From the NCBI GenBank assembly GCA_026119855.1, contig JAOWBW010000249.1, positions 372,001 to 436,000 on the forward strand: a DNA stretch of 64,000 nucleotides, given 5' to 3'. Of the stretch, positions 30,501 to 39,400 are shown piece by piece. This DNA is from Campanula takesimana (Eukaryota > Streptophyta > Magnoliopsida > Asterales > Campanulaceae). Every line of letters begins with the position of its first letter. The stretch's first letter is position 1. The translations under genes were made by a program, and so were the position numbers. Below the pieces are notes generated by a model that had not been told where the DNA came from, made no database searches, and saw only the letters and a program-made list of their open reading frames with translations.

Positions 30501-32553
30501 TTATGAAGCTATTAATTTAATATTTCGAGTAGAATATTTAGACTAATGAGTATGTCCAATAAGAAAAGGGAAAAGATGAATGTGGGGAAGTAATTCAGTG
30601 TTCCCCAAGTACCATCAAGATGGAATCTCTAGTTCTTTTATTATTATTTTTCTGCATTTTTGTTAGACGTAATTGTGCTCTCAAGCCAGAATGTTCAATA
30701 ACTGTACCGATACGTTCTTACTGACTCCACTAAGCAAATGGTCATTAAAGCTGTATTTTGATTCGGTATATTGTAAGCTAGCAAGTGTCATCATATGCAT
30801 CTGTACTTCGGATAAATAATTTCTTCATTGTGCTTTTTATAGGATGAACTTTTAGATCATATTGCAGCATTTTGTGGAATATTGCAACTAATGACAAAAT
30901 TATTGCTTTCCCTTTCTGTAGCATAGCCAAGGTTCAAGAATTCGGATCCTTTTGATGTATAGGTATATTAACCTGAAACACAAAACCGAGAGTTGCCCAA
31001 TGTCATAAAATAGTACGACCTCCGTCCCAAAATGAATGTCTAAAAAAATAAACAAATTTGCTCTTGATCAAGAGCAAATTTGAAAATATTTTGGAAATTC
31101 ATTTTGGGACGGAGGGAGTAGGTGATCCGATTTTAGCTTAACTTGGTTCCAGCCTTACATGTATGAGATGCTATTTACAGTGAGGAGCTGTCCCACATGC
31201 TATATGCTGCTGCAGACTTCGTGCTGGTTCCTTCCATATATGAGCCATGTGGACTTTCCCAGTTGATTGGAATGCGTTATGGAATGGTATATCTTCTTTT
31301 TAAAACCCATATCTTTACTTTCATAAAACTTTCAACTTTTTTTAGCAATACTTCGTATAATACATGCAAATAGGGAGAAATCATTATTCTGTGGAGATAC
31401 TTACGGGGATATGATGGGTTTATTACAGTTTAAGAAGCTGTGTCATAGTCAGGCTTCTAGCACTCTCCACAATACTCCCTCCATCCCGGAAAGATAGTCA
31501 CACTTTACTTTCATGGTCAACTAAATTGAACTTTGACCATAACTTCATGACAATCCATTTATTCCTATGCAATTCTAAAAATTGTTATTGATAGTATCCA
31601 TAATGGTGTGGCAATAACAATATTTTGAATTGCACAATAATTGGATTTTCATTAAAATATGGTCGAAGTTCAGTTGAGCTGACCATGAAAGTCAAAGTGA
31701 GACTATCTTTCCGGGACACGGGGAGTAGTGTTTTTCCTGTACTTAGTTCTGCCATAATACGGCTCAAAATACTCTTCATGGAACATTGACACATACTGTT
31801 ATGATTGTTTCAGGTCCCGATAGTAAGGAAAACTGGTGGGCTTGCTGACACGGTATTTGATGTGGATGATGAGTCACAGCCAGAGTTAGCTAATGGGTAA
31901 ATATCTGGTTTGAGAAAGACACAGTTTCAATATACTTAAATCATGCTTATGGTCTTCATGAAAATCTTAGATACAGTTTACGAGATTTAGTCACCATGTT
32001 GTTCCTCAAAGCTTCCAACCATATATATGAAGCATTGGGACTTGATGATTTTTTATGACTTTTTTAAGGCAATTGCAGTTTGTGTTTTTTTTTTTTTAAA
32101 TGTCCGTTTTTTCCTATTTTGACTCCGGACTTTCCCCTTGTGACTTGAATGAACCTTTGAGTCTTTTGGGAGGCATTGAGAGTAATCCCTAAAATCCTTG
32201 GAATATTACCAACTTGGTTTTAATGTGTGTTCATTCATGTAGGTTCGTTTTTGAAGGCATTGATGAAGGATCTTTCAACTGTGCTCTAGACCGTGCATTT
32301 GCTTTCTACCAAAGTAAGTTCAAGTTAACTGTGGTCATCATCCTCTCACCAAATCTGACATTATTCGTTTTCCATTACGCCAACCAGTAGCTACTAATTC
32401 AGCTAAACAGAATTTTAACTACTCGTTACCGTTTTGACTGCAGAACCCAATGAGTGGGAGAAGATTGTCAAAAAAGTGATGAAGATCGACAACAGCTGGA
32501 ATAACACGGCTGGCAAGTACATTGATCTATACAACTCAATGAGAGTGAGATGA
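9509..32553 (+). CDS. SS5: noncanonical starch synthase, SS5-like (12 coding exons)
   Basis: Exons: 9509-9685, 22550-22591, 23250-23768, 24031-24129, 24246-24298, 27688-27745, 28113-28195, 29834-29911, 31181-31286, 31814-31896, 32243-32313, 32444-32553; about 492 aa. All junctions are GT-AG and phase-consistent. The N-terminal part looks like a plastid-targeting region. A GT5-type domain follows, with the ADP-glucose-binding KVGGLGDVVTGL, then PDIIHVHEWQTGALPLLYWD and TVSPTYLKETL. The frame then jumps from TLIANRD directly to EELSHMLYAAADFVLVPS, PSIYEPCGLSQ and VRKTGGLADTVFD. Canonical starch synthases have about 130 more residues here (the GILNGID to GCITRLVPQKG region). Length and gap fit SS5, described as a starch-granule-initiation protein lacking part of the catalytic domain. 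Exons 1 and 2 are the least certain; they rest on frame and splice signals. Confidence 0.85.
9686..10260 (+). other. SS5-like intron 1, left part
   Basis: Intron sequence from the GTAATT donor to the element A insertion point. It includes a T tract at about 9960-9979. No gene is seen. Confidence 0.6.
10261..10630 (+). repeat. 5' LTR of element A
   Basis: 370 bp, TG...CA ended, with a GCTGAT/GTTGCTGCTGAT microsatellite at about 10304-10390. It is 24 bp longer than the 3' LTR, mainly from repeat-number and TTAG-repeat differences. Confidence 0.93.
10857..11978 (+). CDS. element A Gag-like protein
   Basis: 373 codons. The N-terminal segment with HPLFLNTSDHPGMVLVT and LWKRSFTNALIAKNK is the copia gag N-terminal type. 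It is followed by a UBN2-like region (AKEAWDDLMSRFS, GLNENFTHVRGQIL) and a zinc knuckle CEHCHWETHTKDRC (CX2CX4HX4C) near residue 295. A shift near 11870-11880 moves the frame into 11882-12124, which continues toward the protease and is cut there by element B. Gag would form the particle that packages element RNA in the cytoplasm. Confidence 0.85.
   Translation: MLLDSSSIIMPDDSSSSDGDEVLEFYDLPANVVQLHPSHPLFLNTSDHPGMVLVTQVLTDLNFTLWKRSFTNALIAKNKFGIVTGECMQPAATSKYSMHWARCNSMVIAWLLNAVSSDIATSLVYFSTAKEAWDDLMSRFSLCDAPKIFHISQEIANCVQCALTVNGYFTKFRGLWDEFSSISHVPRCSCNCTCGASKKQEAYENLQKLTRFLMGLNENFTHVRGQILRMMPLPSLSNAISLLVEEEGQRKCSVTPSPINVSDISTALLSKARGQSSMAPAPRTFKPRVGQKSRFWCEHCHWETHTKDRCFYLHGYPEWHALYGTKPDSSKMPKLKNKILLPWLSPVPTSLTSLQLIPKALSLLLSMITCLIF
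11882..12124 (+). pseudogene. element A gag-protease linker, interrupted by B
   Basis: The open frame ends at NDWI exactly where element B inserted. The continuing VDTGATDHVT protease motif resumes at 16801, after the second GGATT target duplication. The frame differs from the main gag frame by a small indel. Confidence 0.75.
12125..12449 (+). repeat. 5' LTR of element B
   Basis: 325 bp, identical to the 3' LTR by direct reading. The R/U5 boundary is not determinable. A TATTTAAAG box-like motif at about 12335-12343 is a plausible promoter. Confidence 0.95.
12539..12909 (+). pseudogene. element B gag N-terminal region, broken
   Basis: A start at 12539 opens a copia gag (ETPFTAIAPPVFTGENYQVW) that hits TAG at 12643-12645. 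Gag-like coding (SANEIWDFLKQEYEG, VKGMQVLNLIREFE) then resumes in another frame. A further single-base shift near 12894 is needed to enter the long downstream frame. So at least two lesions separate the gag start from the intact C-terminal gag plus pol. Confidence 0.8.
12910..16458 (+). CDS. element B Gag(C-term)-Pol polyprotein
   Basis: 1182 codons, uninterrupted. In order: the remainder of the UBN2 gag region; two CCHC zinc knuckles (CQYCERRSHPHSKC and CNKCKQLGHIAKIC, about residues 122-157); an aspartic protease DSG at about 195; an integrase HHCC zinc region (about 330-375); an integrase core with D at about 393, D in SDNG at about 456 and E in SERKN at about 492; reverse transcriptase with YVDD at about 869; RNase H (SDSDWAGS at about 1031); and the terminal DQLADIFTKAL. 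The integrase-before-RT order marks Ty1/copia. The Tork/Tnt1-like lineage is my guess. The protein would copy element RNA into DNA and integrate it. Confidence 0.95.
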   Translation: MKEYADRLLSIAKRLLGGKLSDSRVVQKILVTLPERFEITISSLENSKDMSSITLAELLNALLAQEQRRLMRHEGSVEGALQAKLQINEGGKGKKIVKKEFAEHDAANNSKNGGNNKPSYPPCQYCERRSHPHSKCWRRPDVRCNKCKQLGHIAKICKTKKQPQQIDAKVADQEEEEQLFVATCFATSNSSESWLIDSGCTNHMTYDEELFKELDKSAKSKVRIGNGDCIDVKGKGTVAIESCLGTKTITDVLYVPEINQNLLSVGQLLEKGYKIVFEDRRCVIKDAKDQQLFKVKMKGKAFALDLMEVEQTAFSSSNSTTADNNGAELWHKRLGHYNHSALLLMKKMELVKGLPPLDELLSNCRACQYGKQTRLPFLQSTWRASEKLQLIHTDLCGPQTEPSLQGSKYYIAFIDDLTRMCWIYFLRFKSEVAVVFMKFKAWIENQSSCKIQILRSDNGKEYTSNQFNLFCEEAGIEHQLTIPYTPQQNGVSERKNRTIMEMVRCMLHEKGLPKKFWAEAANTAVFLLNRLPTKAVKGKTPFEAWYGYKPFVKNLKVFGCICFSHVPQVKRDKLDRRAIPGIFIGYSNVSKAYRIFHPQDRKILVSRDVHFVEEEQWCWEGNKGEHIDNVPLLHNPPIESRNSPLVQGEDIDDPPIRGTRLLSDIYQRCNVAFFEPAGFIEAEKDPKWVVAMQEELNMIEKNQTWQLVERPEDRKVIGVKWVFRTKLNADGSVNKHKARLVVKGFAQVYGIDFSETFAPVARLDTIRLLLALAAQKGWKVFQLDVKSAFLNGYLHEEIYVEQPEGFAVKGQEDKVYLLNKALYGLKQAPRAWYSRIDEYFLSLGFTKSLSESTLYVKHSNADILIISLYVDDLLVTGSNATLIEQFKQEMMKVFEMTDLGVMAFFLGMEIRQDQQGVFICQKRYAKQILRKFQMEDCKSMGTPMNQKEKLCKEDGAEKVNESIYRSLIGCLMYLTATRPDIMQAVSVLSRFLHCASEEHLKAAKRVLRYVKGTLDHGVLFNHGRTLNFHGFSDSDWAGSTDDMKSTSGYCFSLGSGVFSWSSKKQEIVAQSTAEAEFIAATSAINQVLWLRKVLADLKMDQEEGTKVFVDNQAAIAISNNPVFHGKTKHFNIKLYFLREVQKNGEACLIYCKTNDQLADIFTKALPKGRFEFLRDKLGVCSY
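16471..16795 (+). repeat. 3' LTR of element B
   Basis: 325 bp, identical to 12125-12449 by reading. Confidence 0.95.
19537..19942 (-). repeat. 3' LTR of element C (by its own orientation)
   Basis: 406 bp, adjoining the polypurine tract complement at 19945-19955. Confidence 0.92.
19962..20847 (-). pseudogene. element C internal gag-like region with pol-tail remnant
   Basis: Two minus-strand frames, 20653-20847 and 19962-20660, look like one gag split by a small shift at 20653-20660. Residues such as SLDEYINEFQIVRCQL and FLEHFIAGMEEGSKSYVKGL resemble Ty3/gypsy retrotransposon gag. The far end carries NIHLEDKVKVWAGG, like the C-terminal LEDKV tail of some plant gypsy polyproteins. This pattern fits an internal deletion joining gag to the very end of pol. 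Function in trans packaging is inferred only. Confidence 0.65.
20890..21295 (-). repeat. 5' LTR of element C (by its own orientation)
   Basis: 406 bp. The primer-binding site lies immediately inside, at about 20876-20889 on the minus strand. Confidence 0.92.
21816..22161 (+). repeat. 3' LTR of element A
   Basis: 346 bp, TGTTAAAC...GTTTAACA, with a shorter hexanucleotide tract than the 5' LTR and several substitutions. A is therefore older than B and C. Confidence 0.93.
22162..22549 (+). other. SS5-like intron 1, right part
   Basis: Intron sequence from the ATTAC duplication to the acceptor at 22549. No gene is seen. Confidence 0.6.
23996..24025 (+). repeat. T7-C15-T13 tract at splice acceptor
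   Basis: An unusually long pure pyrimidine tract directly upstream of the exon at 24031 (acceptor GGAAG|GTG). It can act as the polypyrimidine tract. Its homopolymer composition makes its length unreliable in sequencing. Confidence 0.85.
24395..25638. mobile_element. long-TIR element, possibly Pack-MULE-like
   Basis: Long imperfect inverted repeats of about 100-200 bp: AATGCAACATACT...AATGAAATGTACTTTACCC and AACGACGTTA on the left match the complement of AACGTCATCC...GTACGTTTCATTGATTTGTAAC and GTACGTTGCATT on the right. The interior (24600-25380) is CCA-rich, then GC-richer and exon/UTR-like, with GA tracts near 25205-25270. Exact ends and target duplication were not found, so the boundaries are approximate. 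It lies in the SS5-like intron between exons 5 and 6. Confidence 0.6.
25639..26839 (+). other. SS5-like intron 5 sequence
   Basis: AT-rich intron with an (AAC)n stretch near 25677-25702 and a short direct repeat TATCATAATTTAGGCGAGAA at about 26402 and 26469. No gene is seen. Confidence 0.5.
26840..27121. mobile_element. Stowaway-type MITE
   Basis: CTCCCTCCGTCCCACCTCAC at the left and GAGCTGGGACGGAGGGAG at the right, TA-flanked. The inner arm CACTTGACACCCAAG pairs with GTGTCAAGTGAG. It lies in the SS5-like intron. Confidence 0.92.
29216..29647. mobile_element. Stowaway-type MITE hosting another MITE
   Basis: CTCCCTCCGTCCCAATTTAAG at the left and TTAAATTGGGACTGAGGGAG at the right, TA-flanked. 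Interrupted at 29315-29567. Confidence 0.88.
29315..29567. mobile_element. Stowaway-type MITE (nested)
   Basis: CTCCCTCTATCCCGGAATAA and TTATTCCGGGACAGAGGGAG, TA-flanked, inside the 29216-29647 MITE. The same subfamily recurs at 35429-35669 and 38100-38343 in the ECT gene. Confidence 0.9.
29912..31180 (+). other. SS5-like intron where canonical GT1 exons would be expected
   Basis: I searched all frames by eye for the conserved ILNGID, ITRLVPQKG and similar motifs of canonical starch synthases and found none. The flanking exons join in phase without them. It contains one MITE (31016-31118). Confidence 0.65.
31016..31118. mobile_element. short Stowaway-type MITE
   Basis: 103 bp, TA-flanked, almost a perfect hairpin around TTGCTCTTGATCAAGAGCAA, with TCCGTCCCAAAATGAATGTC arms. 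The same subfamily as 34076-34181 and 36752-36859. Confidence 0.85.
31475..31725. mobile_element. Stowaway-type MITE
   Basis: CTCCCTCCATCCCGGAAAGA at the left and TCTTTCCGGGACACGGGGAG at the right, TA-flanked, 88 bp upstream of an SS5-like exon. Confidence 0.88.
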
Positions 32554-32719
32554 TAATGCAGACACTCTATATGTACAATATTTCTTAAAACAGCAGCAAA
32601 GAAACAATAGCTCGAATTCTACGCTCCTTTCTTCTCTGGAGTTGCTTTTGGAGTTGATCCTACCACTATGGTTCCTAGAAGCCATTGCCCATCTTCTATA
32701 TGCAAATAAATAGTATATA

Positions 32720-32928
32720 TTCTCTCCGTCCCATTTATTTTGGCCACGTTTGACTTTTGTGGTCAACAAAAGTAAACTTTGACCAAACATTAATCTCAAT
32801 CTGACCATCTTAGTGAAACTCTAAATATGGTCATTTAGGTTGACTAGATTGAGATTAATGTTTAGTCAAAGTTCACTTGTATTGACTAAAAAAGTCAAAC
32901 GTTGTCAAAACAAATGGGACGGAGGGAG
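32720..32928. mobile_element. Stowaway-type MITE
   Basis: TTCTCTCCGTCCCATTTATT and AATGGGACGGAGGGAG ends, TA-flanked. It lies 167 bp downstream of the SS5-like stop, probably in its 3' region. Confidence 0.85.
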
Positions 32929-33721
32929 TACATGCTATGTCAAACAACAATCAATGTAAGTCATACTTAATCAGGGTTCATATTTATGAAGTTCTGCCTT
33001 TTCAAATTTCATGGTAAGTCATTCCATATCTTGTTTGGTTGATGGGTCAATATGTTCAAGATTTTGATTAGAACCAGACCCCAACAGGCAACAGCTAACT
33101 TGTCATCAGCACAACGCAGAAAATTGTGTAAATTTCCGGCCTATGCGCAAAGGAAAAATAATTGTTGCGCGGATATGATTACAAATAGTCAAATGAAATA
33201 CAACAAACAGGGTAACGCAATTTTAGTCAAAAAAAAAAAAATGTCAGCCAGTACTGTGATGCATTCCTTTTTAATGGATAATTTTACAGTTCTTTAGAGC
33301 AGCAGTAGCTGCAATAACAGCCCTGCAAGAAACCGAAAAAGAAAAAAAAAAAAATCTAAAATTACAACCAAGAAACTGCCCAAACATTATACCTTAACCT
33401 GTCACCACCTATACCTAACAAAAGAAAGGTAGGGCCTAAAAGCTTGCCAAAAGTAAATATGGAAAGTCCCATGTCACAGATTACATACCCCGCACCCCAA
33501 CCCCCCCCACCCCACCCCAACCCACCCCCCCCCCCCCCTAATGCCAGAGTCTAGTTTACAGCCAGATTGTCTAACCTCAAAAAATTGATGTTAGTCCACC
33601 CTAGATTTGCAGAATACAGAAGAAGATGCCCAAGTGACTATATTCAACTGTGCCATGGTGACTTCAAGCCAACAATGTGCATGGGTCGAAACACATCACC
33701 TGGGTGGGTCCCGCTACTCTA
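32929..33721. other. intergenic/3' UTR between convergent SS5-like and ECT genes
   Basis: Includes A-rich runs and a C-rich tract (33487-33539). The open frames in it are not supported. This is the convergent 3' junction of two genes. Confidence 0.5.
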
Positions 33722-34075
33722 CTATGTTTGCTGCGCTCCTTTACTTTCTTCCAATTGGAGTGACTCGGTAATTTTATCAGTGAGTTGAGTTATTGAAGCA
33801 TCATCGACTGCGACTGATAAAGATGGGTCTTTTGCTGTTGTGTCTCGTTCTCTAGACTTCTTTTGGTTCAAATCTTTCTCCCGCTCATCATAAAAGTTAA
33901 AATCATCCAAGATTGAAGTTTCAGCTTCGTGCTCCTTGAAAATTTTCAACATTTCAATACCCTCCTTCAATTTCACCTACAGAAAATATGCCAAATGAAA
34001 CAATGAGTAATAATTCATGGGAGATTACTCCTGATTGAAGCCAAACATTAATGTTCCATCATCTCAAAGGTGTTA

Positions 34076-34181
34076 CTCCCTCCGTCCCAAAATGAATGTC
34101 CAAAAAATATTCAAACTTGCTCTTGATCAAGAGTAAATTTGGAAAAAAAAAATTGGACATTTTATTTTGGGACAGATGTGG
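34076..34181. mobile_element. Stowaway-type MITE in ECT intron (copy 1)
   Basis: CTCCCTCCGTCCCAAAATGA start, GGGACAGATGTGG end, TA-flanked. The core TTGCTCTTGATCAAGAG is shared with 31016-31118. Confidence 0.82.
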
Positions 34182-35428
34182 TACTTTCTATTATTCCAAA
34201 ATGAGGGCTATTTTACAGCATTTTCAACAAAATTACTTTCTGAAACTCCTTGCTCTTACCAAAAATCAATACAATACTAACTTTGGGATGGTGACGTATT
34301 TTCATATATGTAAGAAAAAAAAAAGGGAATCAATCTTATACCTCTTGAGAGTCTCTGCTATGAGTAACAGGCTTATTGTCATTATTTTCCAGAAGTATAT
34401 GACGGAACCGACTGTTGGGGACATCTTTGATAATATGCCACTGAACACGGAACTGACCACTCCACCTATCCTGATGCCAATAATCAGCATCACTCTCAAA
34501 ATCGACAGGTCCAACCATTTCAGCTACTCCGCAGAACTGTCCACTAGCATTCACCTATACAAGTATGCCAGAAATAGAAATTAGAGGGGACGGTAATGTA
34601 CTTATCTACAAGAATTAACAAAGCTGAATATCTAAACAAACAGAAATCATTTTATCAGTTAGTAAGTTCAAGTACCATACCGAAAAGAAGAGGAAGACTG
34701 GAAAAGTGCCTTCTGCCTCCTTTGCTTCATGATAAGCAGCATCTAGCTTTCTGTTCCCAAGGGGGGTGCTGGCCCACACATTGTACTTAATACTTTTATG
34801 GACATTGTCTTCACTAAAAGACTTAATCACAAAGAATTTGGCCTTGTCATAGTTTGTAACAAAATCTGCTCGGTTGTAAAGATCACGACCAACCCGAGAA
34901 GCATATTCACCATTTTTGCCCACACCAGGTGAAGTGTTCGCTTCAGTAGTGCTGATTGTCTTGGGTTTTTAATGCCCTTGGTCCTCTATTACGGTCGGTG
35001 GAAGTGCCATGTAAATCACTAATGACGCTAACAGAGTCCCGCTCCCTGTCTCGCCTTCCAACTTTGTCGGGAGCAAATCGATTAACCCCATGAGATATGG
35101 AGCCACTGCCATAATTTGAGCCCCGGTAAGAGCTTTGCGGGTATCGTTTTGAGGAGGAACTCGAAACCACCCCATATCCAGGAAATTGTGTCTGCTGCTG
35201 GGGAATCTGGAATCAAACAAGAGGACAAAGAAACAATCAACAACGGCTATGCAATTTAAAAGTTACCATAGATCAACAAATGGAAAAGTTTATTTACAGC
35301 TGGCATCAAATATCCAAAACTACAAGCTAGAAAATAGATCAATTTATAATAATCCAGATAAATATGGCACGTGTGGCAAATGAAGCAGCACAAAATGCTA
35401 TAGAAGAAGGCTGGCGAGATTTTTGTTA

Positions 35429-35669
35429 CTCCCTCTGTCCCGGAATAAATGTCATAGTTGACAAGTCAATGTTTTTAGGCTTTTAGTTATGTTTCCTTGA
35501 TTGCCCCAATCTATTCATGCGGATAGAGCGACACCTCCTATGCCATTGTAATGCTTGTGCCTATTAGAATGGGGGGTACCAAACTTCAAACCCTATTTTT
35601 AGTAAGACGACATTTATTTTGGGACAAACCAAAATGGAAAATAGGACATTTATTCCGAGACAGAGGGAG
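35429..35669. mobile_element. Stowaway-type MITE in ECT intron (copy 1)
   Basis: CTCCCTCTGTCCCGGAATAA and TTATTCCGAGACAGAGGGAG ends, TA-flanked. Confidence 0.88.
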
Positions 35670-36465
35670 TACTAAAATTTCAACCATGTAAATTTCTACA
35701 TGTAAGAAAACTCATTGTGTGGTGAATGTAGTCGAGTAACGTTTATAGTGTGTATAACAAATTCTACATATTATTACTATGGGAATCCAAGAGGGGCGGC
35801 AGGAAGCAAAAGAAAAAACAATCAATGTCAGCAACAACAAGAGCAACAACCACCATTACCATGCAATAATGACCACAATAGCTTAACAAAAACTAAAAAT
35901 TTGAAATCAAAATTGCTCCGTATATCACACGTTTATATGCCATGTAGAAGAGCATTACCTGTCCAAAGCTCTGTTCGTATGGTCCAAGTATGCCGAGTGG
36001 TGGGTTGTATACAGCACCTGGTGTGAATGGAGGCACATCTAAAATTACAACCAAGAAACTGCCCAAACATTATACCTTAACCTGTCACCACCTATACACT
36101 AACAAAAGAAAGTGTAGGGCCTAAAGCTTGCCAAAAGTAAATATGGAAAGTCCCATGTCACAGATTACACCCCACCCCCCACCCCAACCCCACCCCAACC
36201 CCCCCCCCCCCCCCCCTAATGCCAGAGTCTAGTTACAGCCAGATTGTCTAACCTCAAAAAATTGATGTTAGTCCACCCTAGATTTTGCAGAATACAGAAG
36301 AAGATGCCAAGTGACTATATTCAACTGTGCCATGGTGACTTCAAGCAACAATGTGCATGGGTCGAAACACATCACCTGGGTGGGTCCCGCTACTCTACTA
36401 TATGTTTGCTGCGCTCCTTTACTTTCTTCCAATTGGAGTGACTCGGTAATTTTATCGTGGTTGAG

Positions 36466-39400
36466 TTATTGAAGCATCATCGACTGCGACTGATAAAGAT
36501 GGGTCTTTTGCTGTTGTGTCTCGTTCTCTAGACTTCTTTGGTTCAAATCTTTCTCCCGCTCATCATAAAAGTTAAAATCATCCAAGATTGAAGTTTCAGC
36601 TTCGTGCTCCTTGAAAATTTTCAACATTTCAATACCCTCCTTCAATTTCACCTACAGAAAATATGCCAAATGAAACAATGAGTAAATAATTCATGGGAGA
36701 TTACTCCTGATTGAAGCCAAACATTAATGTTCCATCATCTCAAAGGTGTTACTCCCCGTCCGTCCCAAATGAATGTCCACAAAAATATTCAAACTTGCCT
36801 CTTGATCAAGAGTAAATTTGGAAAAAAAAAAATGGACATTTATTTTGGGACAGATGTGGTACTTTCTATTATTCCAAAATGAGGCGCTATTTTACAGCAT
36901 TTTTCAACAAAATTACTTTCTGAAACTCCTTGCTCTTACAAAATCAATACAATATCTAACTTTGGGATGGTGACGTATTTTCATATATGTAAGAAAAAAA
37001 AAGGGAATCAATCTTATACCTCTTGAGAGTCTCTGCTACTGAGGAACAGGCTTATTGTCATTATTTTCCAGACTCTATATGACGGAACCGACTGTTGGGA
37101 CATCTTTGATAATATCTGCCACTGAACACGGAACTGACCACTCCACCTATCCTGATGCCAATAATCAGCATCACTCTCAAAATCGACAGGTCCAACCATT
37201 TCAGCTACTCCGCAGAACTGTCCACTAGCATTCACCTATACAGTATGCCAGAATAGAAATTAGAGGGGACGGTAATGTACTTATCTACAAGAATTAACAA
37301 AGCTGAATATCTAAACAAACAGAAATCATTTTATCATTAGTAGTAAGTTAAGTTACCAGTACTCAAAAGAAGAGGAAGACTGGAAAAATGCCTTCTGCCT
37401 CCTTGCTTCATGATAAGCAGCATCTAGCTTTCTGTTCCCAAGGGGGGTGCTGGCCCACACATTGTACTTAATACTTTTATGGACATTGTCTTCACTAAAA
37501 GACTTAATCACAAAGAATTTGGCCTTGTCATAGTTTGTAACAAAATCTGCTCGGTTGTAAAGATCACGACCAACCCGAGAAGCATATTCACCATTTTTGC
37601 CCACACCAGGTGAAGTGTTCGCTTCAGTATACTGATTGTCTTGGGTTTTAATGCCCCTTGGTCCTCTATTACGGTCGGTGGAAGTGCCATGTAAATCACT
37701 AATGACGCTAACAGAGTCCCGCTCCCTGTCTCGCCTTCCAACTTTTGTCGGGAGCAAATCGATTAACCCATGAGATATGGACCACTGCCATAATTTGAGC
37801 CCCGTAAGAGCTTTTACGCGTATCGTTCTTGAGAGGAACTCGAAACCACCCCATATCCAGGAAATTGTGTCTGGCTGGGGAATCGGGAATCAAACAAGAG
37901 GACAAAGAAACAATCAACGGCTATGCAATTTAAAAGTTACCATAGATCAACAAATGGAAAAGTTTATTTCACTGGCATCAAATATCCAAAACTACAAGCT
38001 AGAAAATAGATCAATTTATAATAATCCAGATAATATGGCCGACGTGTGGCAAATGAAGCAGCACAAAATGCTATAGAAGAAGGCTGGCGAGATTTTGTAC
38101 TCCCTCTGTCCCGGAATGTAAAGTGTCATAGTGGCAATTCAAGTCAATTTTAGGCTTTTAGTTATGTTTTCCTTGATTGCCCCAATCTATTCATCGCGGA
38201 TAGAGCGACCCTCCTATGCATTGTAATGCTTGTGCCTATTAGAATGGGGGGTACCAAACTTCAAACCCTATTTTTAGTAAGACGACATTTATTTGGGACA
38301 AACCAAAATGGAAAATAGGACATTTATTCCGAGACAGAGGGAGTACTAAAAATTTCAACCATGTAAATTTCTACATGTAAGAAAACTCATTGGTGTGGTG
38401 AATGTATCAGTAACGTTTATAGTGTGTATAACAAATTCTACATATTATTACCATTATTACTATGGGAATCCAAGAGGGGAGGCAGGAAGCAACAGAAAAA
38501 AACAACAATGTCAGCAACAACAAGAGCAACAACCACCATTACCATGCCAATAATGACCACAATAGCTTAACAAAAACTAAAAATTGTGAAATCAAATTGC
38601 TCCGTATATCACACGTTTATATGCCATGTAGAAGAGCATTACCTGTCCAAAGCTCTGTTCGTATGGTCCAAGTATGCCGAGTGGTGGGTTGTATACAGCA
38701 CCTGGTGTGAATGGAGGCACATAATTTCCAGTGTCCGAGGGATTTGATCTGTTTGTCATTTGCTCACCAGATCCGGTCTCTCCCGGAAATTTGTAGTACC
38801 CCAGATTGCTATTCCCAGAAACGTTGCCTCCACCAAAAGATCCATATTGCACATAGTAACCTGATCCTGGACCGTAGAACATACTGTCACTCAGAGCCTC
38901 TTGACCACTGGTTGCTGGTTGCATAAGCTCACTTTGAGAAAGCGGAAGTGCAGATGAACCATGTGGCATGTGCATGAGAAACTTGTTGGGGGTAGTATGA
39001 TGGTGACATAGGCACTTGATGTGGAGAGTAAAATTGGCCATCTACCATTATCGGGGATAAGGGATTAGCCATTGGGGAATACTGACCATATGCCATTTGG
39101 GTATCATAGCCATAAGCAGGATGAAACAAGACTGATTGGTTATCATTGTAAATCTACATCAGGTCGAAAGATAGAAAAAGATGACGGTGAGTCCAGTAAT
39201 AACAACAGATAGTATGACAACCACGAAAATAGTAAATGTTCTTACCGGAGGCACAATTTGCAAATTGTTGGCATTAACATAGTTAGAATAGTCTCCCCAA
39301 CTACCTGAGCCGTCATCATAACCTGAAGCTGGAACAAATATAAGATAGAGGTAGATTAATACACATTTGAGATAGCAGCATGACCACCCCCCCACCCTAA

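Larger units (their letters stand above)
33355..36038 (-). repeat. tandem duplication copy 1 (about 2684 bp) of ECT 3' half
   Basis: Direct tandem copy of 36039-38722. The join is visible at 36038-36039, where exon sequence ending GGAGGCACAT runs straight into CTAAAATTACAACCAAG, the left edge of the unit. The copies differ mostly by scattered one- or two-base indels rather than substitutions. Confidence 0.92.
33722..36038 (-). pseudogene. second tandem copy of the ECT 3' exons (YTH domain and C-terminus)
   Basis: Exons 34681-35216 (YTH N-half), 34342-34554 (VNASGQFCGVAEMV to HSRDSQE) and 33722-33976 (C-terminus ending EESKGAQQT). A truncated piece of the preceding exon (35962-36038) is cut at the duplication junction. 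Here the last two exons are intact in frame, whereas in copy 2 they are broken. The first exon has a shift near 34960-34975, where copy 2 reads through. Each copy is right where the other is wrong. If the duplication is artefactual, the true gene spans 33722-41128 once. Confidence 0.8.
36039..38722 (-). repeat. tandem duplication copy 2 (about 2684 bp) of ECT 3' half
   Basis: Second copy, contiguous with the unique 5' part of the ECT gene at 38723. Carries the same MITEs (36752-36859, 38100-38343) and the same C-rich tract as copy 1. Confidence 0.92.

Noticed and set aside
34096..34584. 162-codon plus-strand open frame
   Set aside because: Antisense to ECT exon and intron sequence; no domain.
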